Source of the DNA: JANXLO01 sp038231295
GTDB taxonomy: Bacteria; Armatimonadota; Chthonomonadetes; Chthonomonadales; Chthonomonadaceae
Reading direction: 5' to 3'
Assembly: GCA_038231295.1 (NCBI GenBank)
Contig: JBBRLP010000003.1
Coordinates: forward strand, 1-64,000
DNA: 64,000 nucleotides
The position numbers and the translations under genes are program-made. This document shows positions 1 to 7,584 of this stretch, piece after piece. Within the stretch, counting starts at the first letter, position 1. The number at the start of each line of letters is the position of its first letter. The notes below the pieces were generated by a model that worked only from the letters and a program-made list of their open reading frames with translations, was not told the origin of the DNA and ran no database searches.

Positions 1-315
1 ATAGTCTCCCAAATATCTGCTAAAATCATCGTGTTAGCGCTCCTTTATCGATTTGATCGGCAAAACCAAATTCGACAAGGAGTGCTAACTCTCATTGTTC
101 AAGGACATTTGCAAAAGGCTCCTATCATAGATATTGCCGCTACTCAGGGTTACGTAGATGTTGTTGAAGTACTTCTACAATATGGTGCGGATCCTGTTCT
201 CCGCGACAAACACGGGAAACCTTATGACCCTCAAGTAAAAGATCCTCGCATAGCCGTACTTCTCAAAGAAGCAGTCAAAGAGCGCAAGCAATGGGATAAG
301 GAACACAAACATTGA
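1..315 (+). CDS. Ankyrin-repeat protein, C-terminal part (gene begins before the window)
   Basis: The reading frame is open from the first base to the TGA at 313-315. No ribosome binding site precedes the GTG at 31, so the gene probably starts outside the window. One ankyrin repeat is clear: DIAATQGYVDVVEVLLQYGA followed by DP..RDKHGKPYD, matching the family pattern of LAA..G..evV..LL..GAdp....GktpL. The tail is lysine-rich. Ankyrin repeats are protein-binding scaffolds. The DNA is visibly AT-richer than the genes that follow, which suggests recent acquisition. It ends exactly where an RHS-repeat remnant begins in another frame. Small ankyrin proteins are known immunity proteins in RHS polymorphic toxin loci, so that role is possible but not shown. 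Confidence 0.6.
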   Translation: MVSQISAKIIVLALLYRFDRQNQIRQGVLTLIVQGHLQKAPIIDIAATQGYVDVVEVLLQYGADPVLRDKHGKPYDPQVKDPRIAVLLKEAVKERKQWDKEHKH

Positions 316-541
316 TGCAGGCGACCGGCTTACTCAGGTCGTCAATCCGAGCAGCGAGACCACCAGTTTCTCCTACGATGCCGCCAACCGCCAGACCGGA
401 CAGACGAGCGGGAATGGCAGCACGGTCGCCACGACCTTCGACAATGCCAACCGTCCCACCGAGGTTCTACACAGGGACAGCAGCAGGACGCTTGCGAACT
501 ACCGGTACGCTTACGGTGGAACGGGCAATGTTGCATGTTGA
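314..541 (+). pseudogene. RHS/YD-repeat protein remnant
   Basis: Read from 314, the frame encodes DAGDRLTQVVNPSSETTSFS followed by YDAANRQTG, then TFDNANRPTEV and NYRYAYGGTGNV, ending in TGA at 539-541. The repeated Y/F-D-x-A/G-N-R motifs are diagnostic of RHS/YD repeats, the shell-forming units of large secreted toxins and teneurin-like proteins. About 75 residues remain and there is no start codon, signal or toxin tip, so this is a fragment. It overlaps the stop codon of the ankyrin gene by two bases. GC content is high, unlike the ankyrin gene. It could be an orphan cassette of an RHS locus lying mostly to the left of the window. Confidence 0.7.
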
Positions 542-594
542 AACTTGGGGAAGCGAATTTAGATGCGCTCATCGTGCGGTATGAAAACTTTGGC

Positions 595-624
595 TTGACT
601 TCGGGCGTAAAAAGACGGTATGAT
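595..624 (+). promoter_or_regulatory. Putative sigma70 promoter for sucA-sucB
   Basis: TTGACT at 595-600, an 18-base spacer, and TATGAT at 619-624. Transcription would start near 631, leaving a leader of roughly 65 bases before sucA. No other gene lies between. Confidence 0.6.
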
Positions 625-693
625 AACCCCAATGTCAATTTTTGATTGGGTCACTTTTCAATGCCGAAGTGATCTGGCGAAAGTACGGAATAC

Positions 694-3597
694 GTGATGA
701 GCGACTTACACCTCTTTCACGGCCCCAATGCGGGCTACGCGCTGGAACTCTATGACCGTTACCGACAGGACCCAACCTCGGTAGACGCAGAGACCCGCGC
801 TTTTTTTGATAGTCATCCCGCCGACGTTCTCGCGCTCGCAGCCGAGGGAGCGGTCACAGGCCGCACGAATACTGCGATGCCGTCCCGAACAGAGCCTTCT
901 CCTGAAGCCTCCGCGCCCTGTTTCGACGAATCCAAGACGATACGCCTTGCCGCCGCCGCCGCACGCCTGGCGCGATTTATCCGGCAGCGCGGCCATCTGG
1001 AAGCCCATGTAGACCCGCTCGGTCTGACGCCTCCGGGCAACGCTGGACTGGAACTGCACGAACACAAACTGACCGCGAAAGAACTGGAGACGCTGCCTTC
1101 CAGCGTCGTTGGCGGCCCCATCGGGCGCACCACCAGCAACGCCCGCGAAGCGATAGAACGCCTCCGTCAGGTCTATTCCGGCACCATTGGCTACGACGAC
1201 GAACATATCGAAAGCAGCGAAGAACGCTACTGGCTGCGCGACTCCACCGAAAGCGGCGCTTTCCTTCCCCGATTGACCCCCGACGAAAAGACTGATCTGC
1301 TCGAACGCCTTACCGAAGTCGAAACCTTCGAACGCTACATCCACTCCACCTTCAAAGGCAGCAAACGGTTCTCTATCGAAGGCACGGATATGCTCGTTCC
1401 GGTGCTGGATGAGATCATTCGGCTGGCGGCGGAGAACGGAACCCGCGATGTCGTGATGGGCATGGCGCACCGGGGACGTTTGAATGTGCTGGCGCATGTT
1501 CTCGGCAAGCCTTACGCCAATATCCTTGTCGGGTTCGAGACGCAGACCCGCGACGAGTCGGCCTCGGTCGCCGGGCGCAGCGGGCGCGGCTATCCGGGCG
1601 ACGTGAAGTATCATCTCGGCTTTCGGCGGGCGTACAAAGAGAGCGGTATCCGTGAGATGCCGATCACCCTCGTTCCCAACCCAAGCCATCTGGAGTTCGT
1701 CAACCCGGTTGTCGAGGGCCACACCCGCGCCGCGCAGGAGGATCGTACGCATCGGGGAGAGCCGGAGCGGGATGTCCGTTCCGCGCTGCCCATCGCCATT
1801 CACGGAGATGCGGCCTTCCCCGGTCAGGGCGTCGTCGCGGAAACGCTCAATATGACCAACCTGACGGGCTACCGGACAGGCGGCACGATCCATATTATCG
1901 TCAACAATCAGATCGGCTTTACCACACTGCCGAGCGACGGACGCTCGACCCTCTATGCAAGCGACCTCGCCAAAGGCTTTGAGATTCCCATCGTCCATGT
2001 CAACGCGGACGACCCCCTGGCCTGTATTGCGGCGGCGCGTATGGCGCAGGCGTATCGCGAACGGTTCCATAAGGATTTCCTGATTGACCTCATCGGCTAC
2101 CGCCGCTACGGTCACAATGAAGGCGATGCCCCCGAACTGACACAACCGCGTATGTACGAGGTCATTGAGGCCCATCCGACGGTTCGCGAACTCTGGGCAG
2201 ATCAGCTTCAGAAAGAGGGCCTTGTCTCGGAGGAGCAGGCCACCGCGTTCATCACGACGGTCAAAGAGCGCCTGATGGCGGCCCGCAAACAGACGCCTTC
2301 CGATCATGCAGGCGCGGGAACGGAGGCGACCCTGCCGCCGAGCCTCCGCAGCGTCGAAACCGCTCTGCCTGCCGAAAAATTGAACGAGTTGAACACCGCC
2401 CTGCTGACGTGGCCGGAAGGTCTCCAGGTGAACCCGAAGCTGGAGCGCGTCTTTACCCGCTGGCGAGCGGGCCTCCAGACCGAAGGTGGCATTGAATGGG
2501 GACAGGCGGAAACGCTCGCCTTCGCCTCGATCCTGGCAGATGGCACCCCGATCCGCCTGACCGGACAGGATTCGGAACGCGGCACCTTCGGCCACCGCAA
2601 CCTTGTGTTGCACGATACGGTCACGGGCGAACGCTATGTTCCTCTTCAGTCCATCTCTGCCGCCCGCGCCGCCTTCGCCGTCTACAATAGCCCTCTGTCG
2701 GAAAATGCCGCGATGGGCTTCGAGTATGGCTACTGCATCAACGCACCCGGCGTTTTGACCCTGTGGGAAGGCCAGTTCGGCGACTTCGCCAACGGAGCGC
2801 AGGTCATCATTGACCAGTTCCTGACGGCAGGCTACGCGAAATGGAAGCAGTCGCCGTCGCTTATTCTACTGCTGCCGCACGGCTATGAGGGCAGCGGCCC
2901 GGAACACTCCAGCGCCCGTCTGGAACGGTTCCTCCAGCTTGCCGCCAACGACAATATTCGGGTCGTGAACTGCACCTCTCCGGCCCAGTACTTCCATCTG
3001 CTGCGCCGACAGGCCGCCCTGCTGGAGAGCGATCCCCGTCCGCTCATCGTCATGACGCCCAAGAGCCTGCTGCGCCATCCCCGCGCCGGTTCCTCGCTGG
3101 CCGACATGACACAGGGAACCTTCCAGCCCGTCATTGACGATGCCGCCGCCCAGAGCCGCGCCGAGCAGATTACGCGGCTGGTACTGTGCAGCGGCAAAGT
3201 CTATGTTGACCTGACCGGAACCGAAGCCTATGCTCAGGCGGATCGGGTGGCAACGGTGCGCGTGGAGCAGCTCTATCCCCTCCCTGCCGAAGAACTCAAG
3301 AAGGTCATCGCAGGCTATCCCAATCTGCGGGAGGTTGTCTGGCTTCAGGAAGAGCCGCGCAACATGGGAGCGTGGAGTTTCATCGCGCCGCGCCTGAGCG
3401 AACAGGTCGAGTGGCATGGCGAACTGCGTTATGTCGGTCGTGCGGAAGGAGCGAGTCCCGCCGAAGGTTCGATGGCGGCACACACGGCGGAGCAGAACCG
3501 GCTGCTGTCCGCCGCGCTGGAAAATGCCCCGGAGGCGCTGGCGGTCTCTTCCAGCCTGGAAGAGTGGGGCCTGAGTGCGCGTCATGCCCGCAAATAA
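694..3597 (+). CDS. sucA: 2-oxoglutarate dehydrogenase E1 component
   Basis: Thiamine-diphosphate-dependent decarboxylase of the 2-oxoglutarate dehydrogenase complex (TCA cycle, cytoplasm). It converts 2-oxoglutarate to a succinyl group passed to the lipoyl arm of E2. The 967-residue protein has the family N-terminal arm (HGPNAGYALELYDRYRQDP, about residues 9-27), the E1 core with GMAHRGRLNVLAHVLGKPYA (about 255-275), the ThDP/Mg segment HGDAAFPGQG...NNQIGFTT (about 369-410), and the transketolase-type pyrimidine domain with MGFEYGYCINAPGVLTLWEG (about 672). Length is close to E. coli SucA (933). The start is GTG 694 or the adjacent ATG 697. The stop is 36 bases before the sucB ATG, so the two genes form an operon. 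No E3 (lpd) or sucCD gene is in the window. Confidence 0.97.
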   Translation: MMSDLHLFHGPNAGYALELYDRYRQDPTSVDAETRAFFDSHPADVLALAAEGAVTGRTNTAMPSRTEPSPEASAPCFDESKTIRLAAAAARLARFIRQRGHLEAHVDPLGLTPPGNAGLELHEHKLTAKELETLPSSVVGGPIGRTTSNAREAIERLRQVYSGTIGYDDEHIESSEERYWLRDSTESGAFLPRLTPDEKTDLLERLTEVETFERYIHSTFKGSKRFSIEGTDMLVPVLDEIIRLAAENGTRDVVMGMAHRGRLNVLAHVLGKPYANILVGFETQTRDESASVAGRSGRGYPGDVKYHLGFRRAYKESGIREMPITLVPNPSHLEFVNPVVEGHTRAAQEDRTHRGEPERDVRSALPIAIHGDAAFPGQGVVAETLNMTNLTGYRTGGTIHIIVNNQIGFTTLPSDGRSTLYASDLAKGFEIPIVHVNADDPLACIAAARMAQAYRERFHKDFLIDLIGYRRYGHNEGDAPELTQPRMYEVIEAHPTVRELWADQLQKEGLVSEEQATAFITTVKERLMAARKQTPSDHAGAGTEATLPPSLRSVETALPAEKLNELNTALLTWPEGLQVNPKLERVFTRWRAGLQTEGGIEWGQAETLAFASILADGTPIRLTGQDSERGTFGHRNLVLHDTVTGERYVPLQSISAARAAFAVYNSPLSENAAMGFEYGYCINAPGVLTLWEGQFGDFANGAQVIIDQFLTAGYAKWKQSPSLILLLPHGYEGSGPEHSSARLERFLQLAANDNIRVVNCTSPAQYFHLLRRQAALLESDPRPLIVMTPKSLLRHPRAGSSLADMTQGTFQPVIDDAAAQSRAEQITRLVLCSGKVYVDLTGTEAYAQADRVATVRVEQLYPLPAEELKKVIAGYPNLREVVWLQEEPRNMGAWSFIAPRLSEQVEWHGELRYVGRAEGASPAEGSMAAHTAEQNRLLSAALENAPEALAVSSSLEEWGLSARHARK

Positions 3598-3633
3598 TCG
3601 TATTTGTTTCCTGGAAACGGAGTGTATTGCGAG

Positions 3634-4899
3634 ATGCCCGTAGAGATACGCGTCCCTTCAATGGGCGAGTCCATAAGCGAAGCCACCATCGTGCGCTGGC
3701 TCAAAAAAGAGGGCGAGATGGTTGCCCCTGGCGACGAACTGGTTGAGTTGGAGACCGATAAGGCCAACAATTCGATTGAAGCGCAGTCCGCTGGCACACT
3801 CGATAAGATCGTTCGACAGGAAGGCGAGACGGTCTCTGTCAACGATGTTCTGGGCATGATCGCCGAATCCGGAGCGATTCCCGCCGCCTCGAACGGCACG
3901 ACAGCGCCTGCCGTCGTTCCCGTACAGCCCGAGGCCGTCACTGACTCCGTCGCGGCGGAAAATGGCCGTCCTGCCCCGCACACGACGCCTCTCGCCGATA
4001 AGGTCGCGAAGGACAAGGGCGTGGATGTGAGCCAGATCGCCGGAACCGGCGCAGGCGGCAAAGTCACCCGGCAGGATGTCGAGAAGGCCGTCCAACCCAC
4101 AACGGCCCCGGTTCCCGCACCGCGCATCGAAACCTCCCCCGCCGCTCCACGCCCGGTGGCCGTTCCCTCTGTCCCGAGTCCTGCCGCCGCGAACGACAAA
4201 GGCCGTGAAGAGCGCATCCCCATGTCCCGAATGCGGCAGGTCATCGCCTCACATCTCAAGGATGCCCAGAACACCGCCGCCATGCTGACTACTTTCAACG
4301 AAGTGGATATGACGGCGATCATGGACATGCGGAAACGCCGCAACGAATCCTTTGAAAAGCGCAACGGCATCAAACTCGGCTTCATGTCCTTCTTTACCAA
4401 AGCCGTGATCGGTGCGCTGAAATCCTTCCCGTACCTGAACGCCGAAATCCAGGACAAAGAGATCGTTCTCAAGCGCTACTACGACATCGGCATTGCCGTT
4501 GGCGCGGCGGAGGGGCTGGTCGTACCGGTTCTGCGGGATGCCGATAAGAAGACTTTCGCGGGCATCGAAAAAGAGATCAAAGACCTCGCAGAACGCGCCC
4601 GTACGAAGAAACTCGCCATTACCGAACTCGTCGGAGGCTCGTTCACCATCACCAATGGCGGCATCTTCGGTTCGCTGATGTCTACTCCCATCCTCAACTA
4701 TCCGCAGGTCGGTATCCTGGGAATGCACAAAATACAGGAGCGGGCTATGGTCGTGGACGGCCAGATCGTCATTCGCCCGATGATGTACCTCGCTCTCTCC
4801 TACGACCACCGCATCGTAGACGGCAGTGAAGCCGTTCGGTTCCTCGTCCGAGTCAAGGAACTCCTCGAAGACCCAGAAAGCCTGCTGCTCGAAGGCTGA
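3634..4899 (+). CDS. sucB: Dihydrolipoyllysine-residue succinyltransferase (E2)
   Basis: Core acyltransferase of the 2-oxoglutarate dehydrogenase complex. The 421-residue protein shows an N-terminal lipoyl domain with the lipoylated lysine in ETDKA (Lys43), an alanine/proline-rich linker, a peripheral-subunit (E3)-binding domain around residues 115-150 (TPLADKVAKDKGVD...GTGAGGKVTRQDV), a second linker, and the catalytic domain ending with SYDHRIVDGSEA, where His392 and Asp396 form the HxxxD active-site motif. I chose ATG 3634, 11 bases after GGAAACGGAG. An in-frame TTG at 3604 lacks support and would sit six bases after the sucA stop. The residue pattern and the sucA neighbour favour succinyl- over acetyltransferase. 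Confidence 0.95.
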   Translation: MPVEIRVPSMGESISEATIVRWLKKEGEMVAPGDELVELETDKANNSIEAQSAGTLDKIVRQEGETVSVNDVLGMIAESGAIPAASNGTTAPAVVPVQPEAVTDSVAAENGRPAPHTTPLADKVAKDKGVDVSQIAGTGAGGKVTRQDVEKAVQPTTAPVPAPRIETSPAAPRPVAVPSVPSPAAANDKGREERIPMSRMRQVIASHLKDAQNTAAMLTTFNEVDMTAIMDMRKRRNESFEKRNGIKLGFMSFFTKAVIGALKSFPYLNAEIQDKEIVLKRYYDIGIAVGAAEGLVVPVLRDADKKTFAGIEKEIKDLAERARTKKLAITELVGGSFTITNGGIFGSLMSTPILNYPQVGILGMHKIQERAMVVDGQIVIRPMMYLALSYDHRIVDGSEAVRFLVRVKELLEDPESLLLEG

Positions 4900-4942
4900 A
4901 AAGTGGCAGGCTGTTTTCTGTCCCTGTGATGCCACAGACTAC

Positions 4943-4971
4943 TTGTTTTTTGACAGATAATCTGTTATAAT
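4943..4971 (+). promoter_or_regulatory. Putative sigma70 promoter upstream of the prepilin-like gene
   Basis: TTGTTT at 4943-4948, 17-base spacer, perfect TATAAT at 4966-4971. Transcription from about 4978 would give a leader of about 360 bases before the ATG at 5340. Confidence 0.6.
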
Positions 4972-5339
4972 AGGCAGGAATATCAAAAACCTGTCGCTTT
5001 TCTGCCCGGGCAGTCGGCAGGTGTCTCTTTGAGACTCTAGCTGCATCGACTTCGTACTGATCTCATAGCAGCGCGGTTCCTCCCGTCATGTGGAATCGTT
5101 TTCTTGTAGCGACGTTGTGTACGGATATTCCTCGCTTAACTTCCGCCGTATGCTGTTCTGTACAGTTGTCGTCAGCCTGTAGCGGCACGTGCAGACGCAT
5201 GATTCCTGCGCCCGTAGTTCCTGTTTACAGGCCCACCTATGTCCGGCAATGAGGCCGAAACGCACAATGCATTGAGGACTTATCGAGGAAGAGGGTCTTT
5301 TTCACCATTCATTCCCTATTCAGGAACGCAGGAGGCATT
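4972..5339 (+). other. Long untranslated leader or intergenic region
   Basis: Gene-free. It opens with small inverted repeats: the palindrome CTGCCCGGGCAG at 5002-5013 and GTCTC-TTT-GAGAC at 5023-5035. I see no convincing coding frame, tRNA or known riboswitch core in the rest. It ends with AGGAGG four bases before the ATG of the prepilin-like gene, an ideal ribosome binding site. Confidence 0.5.
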
Positions 5340-6203
5340 ATGTCTACACGGTTACCGTCTCGTAAAGGGTTCACTCTGATTGAACTCCTTGTCGTCATCG
5401 CGATTATCGCGATTCTCGCCGCCATTCTTTTCCCCGTCTTCGCACAGGCTCGTGAGAAAGCCCGTGCCATTTCCTGCCTGAGCAATGAGAAGCAGATGGG
5501 TACCGCCCTGATGATGTATGCTCAGGACTATGATGAAGGCTTCCCCACCTGGAGTGAGTACTTCTACTGTACATCCAATGGGGCTGCCACGGTTCCGTGC
5601 CGCAACTCTCCCGGCAACGATACCGTGGATCGTTACTGGGACGCGAAACTGTATCCCTACGTCAAGAGTGGTAATCCCGGCGATACTTCTGCGCCCAACT
5701 GGTCTGGTGTCTGGCACTGCCCGGATGCCGCTGCGGATTCGTCCGCAACCGGCCGCAGCTACGGTTTGAACTACGCCTATGTCTATGACTACGATGCCAA
5801 CAGCCCGTACGCCTTCCGTTACCTCAGCCTTGTCTCGATTGACAGCCCCTCCAACTGCGTCTTCGTCGGAGATAGCAGCACGGCAGGTCTGATGGATATG
5901 CCGCATCACTTCGCCGGATACGGACAGCACTTCAATGTCAACATGGGCGTGCCGGGAGATCGGGATCGGCCTTATCGCCACTCTGATGGTGCGAACTACG
6001 TCTTCCTCGACGGTCATGCAAAGTATCGGAAAGCGGACGATATGTTCCCCCATCCCGCTCCGCCCAGCACTTCTACCGCCGGTGGAATCAAGGGGCAGGC
6101 TTACTGCCGTGGCGCTCAGTTCTTCTGCCCGAAGGCTACCGAGCGTGCCTGGCTCGTAACCTACGCCGCAAGTAATGGCGTTACTCCCTGCGCCCTCCCG
6201 TAA
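5340..6203 (+). CDS. Prepilin-type N-terminal cleavage/methylation protein with H-X9-DG motif
   Basis: Type IV pilin-like secreted or surface protein of 287 residues. A short basic leader ends in KG/FTLIELLVVIAI, the prepilin peptidase site (cleavage after Gly, methylated Phe, Glu5), followed by the hydrophobic helix and a PVFAQAREKAR segment. The globular part contains LSNEKQMGTALMMYAQDYDE and, near the C-terminus, HSDGANYVFLDG, the H-X9-DG motif that names the DUF1559-type family. Such paralogs are numerous in Armatimonadota and Planctomycetota and their exact function is unknown. AGGAGG lies four bases before the ATG. A strong hairpin follows the stop codon. Confidence 0.93.
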   Translation: MSTRLPSRKGFTLIELLVVIAIIAILAAILFPVFAQAREKARAISCLSNEKQMGTALMMYAQDYDEGFPTWSEYFYCTSNGAATVPCRNSPGNDTVDRYWDAKLYPYVKSGNPGDTSAPNWSGVWHCPDAAADSSATGRSYGLNYAYVYDYDANSPYAFRYLSLVSIDSPSNCVFVGDSSTAGLMDMPHHFAGYGQHFNVNMGVPGDRDRPYRHSDGANYVFLDGHAKYRKADDMFPHPAPPSTSTAGGIKGQAYCRGAQFFCPKATERAWLVTYAASNGVTPCALP

Positions 6204-6238
6204 CCGGTGCAGTGAAGTAAGACTCTACGTCTCTCACA

Positions 6239-6271
6239 GACCGCTCCGGCAATCTATTTGCCGGAGCGGTC
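6239..6271 (+). terminator. Stem-loop after the prepilin-like gene
   Basis: Perfect 14-bp inverted repeat GACCGCTCCGGCAA / TTGCCGGAGCGGTC with a 5-base loop. It is not followed by a T-run, so it may act as an mRNA-stabilising or processing hairpin rather than a classic terminator. Confidence 0.65.
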
Positions 6272-6319
6272 TACAACGAATACGGAGCGGGGCTTTTCGT
6301 CCCACAGGGAGAATGAACA

Positions 6320-6535
6320 ATGCGTAAACAGAGCGGTTCTGCTCTTTTGAACGTTCGGGGTATCGCGAAACTCTTTGCGCTGATGGCTGTCTGTGTCCTG
6401 TCGGCAGGTCTGCTGGCCGGATGCGGTGGCTCTAAGCCCGCTGAAGCGCCTGCGGGCGACCAGAAATCAACGATGAATGCCGATCAGGTCAACAAGGAAG
6501 CGGCCAAAGAGAAGAACCCCGAAGGGGGCAAGTAG
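6320..6535 (+). CDS. Small secreted lipoprotein
   Basis: A 71-residue protein with a basic N-terminus, a hydrophobic segment (about residues 15-33) and a lipobox LLAGC with the lipidated Cys35. This predicts signal peptidase II cleavage and attachment to a membrane. The mature part is about 36 residues, hydrophilic and rich in Lys, Glu and Ala, with no recognisable domain. GGGAGAATGAACA upstream gives a good ribosome binding site. It lies about 115 bases after the prepilin-like gene with a stem-loop between them, so it may or may not be co-transcribed. Function unknown. Confidence 0.8.
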   Translation: MRKQSGSALLNVRGIAKLFALMAVCVLSAGLLAGCGGSKPAEAPAGDQKSTMNADQVNKEAAKEKNPEGGK

Positions 6536-6540
6536 CTCCT

Positions 6541-6610
6541 CCCGTCCCCATCTGGGGGAGCAAGCATTTTCATGCGATAGGGTGTTCGCGGGGCATGGAA
6601 GGCTGAAATG
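6541..6610 (+). repeat. Dispersed repeat R1, copy a
   Basis: Directly after the lipoprotein stop codon. It shares GGGGGAG.A.GCATTTTCATGCGATAGGG and GGGCATGGAAGGCTGA with copies at 17876-17956 (minus) and 39011-39089 (plus). The unit holds a CCCC..GGGG hairpin followed by GCAT-TTTC-ATGC. All three copies sit at the 3' end of a gene. Confidence 0.8.
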
Positions 6611-6669
6611 AAAAACAGTCTGCTCGGATTGAAGAGTAAATACTCCTCTATCCGAGCAGACTGTTTTTT
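6611..6669. terminator. Bidirectional intrinsic terminator between the lipoprotein gene and coaX
   Basis: A 19-bp stem (6611-6629 with 6650-6668) beginning with five A and ending in six T (6664-6669), loop about 20 bases. The A/T ends allow it to work on both strands, ending the lipoprotein transcript and the minus-strand coaX transcript. Confidence 0.85.
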
Positions 6670-6767
6670 GTGCGACTGGCGCAGCGACAGGCAGAACTCA
6701 GCGGATCACGAGAGGCTGGAGGGACAACCCTGCGAAGTGCATTGGCGGTTCGCAGGAGGCGTGTCTG

Positions 6768-7547
6768 TCAGGAATGCTGACGCTCGAAGAGGAGACGTAA
6801 ACCTTCCAGAGTGACGCGCTGATCCACCACTTCGATTGTGCGGCTCTCTTTGTGGATCAGTTCGGCCAGTCCGCCCGTGGCGATGACGCGGGCATTGTCG
6901 CCGAGTTCTTTGCGGAAACGATCTACCATCGCGTCGGTCTGGCCTGCGAATCCGAAAACTAGGCCGCTCTGCATGGCGTGAACAGTGTTGGTACCCACTG
7001 CCTGCGGGGGCGCAACGAGTTCGACCCGGTAGAGGCGGGCAGCGTTGCGAAAGAGCGCATCCATCGAGATGCCGATGCCCGGCATGATTGCGCCGCCGAG
7101 ATAGTCTCCGTTGGCGGCGATGGCGTCGAAAGTTGTCGCGGTTCCGAAGTCTACGACGATGGCAGGGCCACCGTACTTCGCGAAGGCTCCGACGGCGTTG
7201 CAGATGCGGTCGGCTCCCACGTCAGAAGCAGGCTGGTAGTGAATCCGAATTCCGGTATCGGTCTCTTTGCCGACGATGAACGGCTCCGCGCAAAAGTAAC
7301 GGCGCGAGAGTTCCGCCAGAGTTTCGTTCATGGTGGGAACGACGCTGGAGATGGCGAGATGATGCACCTGCTGCAAAGCGATGCCGTTATGCTCCAGCAG
7401 ATGTTTGAGCAGCATTCCATGCTCGTCGGTCGTGCGCTCCCGGTCGGTGCGAATACGCCAGTCGCCGATAAGTTGCGCTTCGTCTCCCCTGCCCCGATAG
7501 ACGCCGATCACGATATTCGTGTTGCCCACATCCACAGCAAGCAGCAT
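6768..7547 (-). CDS. coaX: Type III pantothenate kinase
   Basis: Phosphorylates pantothenate in the first step of coenzyme A synthesis (cytoplasm). The 259-residue protein begins MLLAVDVGNTN, the phosphate-binding DxGNT motif of the ASKHA fold, and has the type III signatures GADRICNAVGAF and DFGTATTFD, with the catalytic Asp in GADR. Length matches the family (about 255-260). It is the last gene of a minus-strand group, 37 bases after the altronate dehydratase-family gene, and ends before a bidirectional terminator. An AGGAGAAG-type ribosome binding site precedes the ATG. Confidence 0.95.
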   Translation of the reverse strand: MLLAVDVGNTNIVIGVYRGRGDEAQLIGDWRIRTDRERTTDEHGMLLKHLLEHNGIALQQVHHLAISSVVPTMNETLAELSRRYFCAEPFIVGKETDTGIRIHYQPASDVGADRICNAVGAFAKYGGPAIVVDFGTATTFDAIAANGDYLGGAIMPGIGISMDALFRNAARLYRVELVAPPQAVGTNTVHAMQSGLVFGFAGQTDAMVDRFRKELGDNARVIATGGLAELIHKESRTIEVVDQRVTLEGLRLLFERQHS

Positions 7548-7584
7548 CGGTCTTCTCCTTCAAAAGTGGCACTCGACTGCCCCG

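Noticed and set aside
706..2613. 635-codon open frame antisense to sucA
   Set aside because: Shadow frame caused by GC-rich codon use; the protein has no recognisable domain and sucA is certain.
4243..4935. Possible additional gene after sucB on the minus strand
   Set aside because: The open frame is antisense to sucB and ends in its 3' region; no motif is present.
6608..6814. 68-codon ORF spanning the terminator at 6611-6669
   Set aside because: It consists largely of a perfect inverted repeat with a T-run, so it is a terminator rather than a gene.
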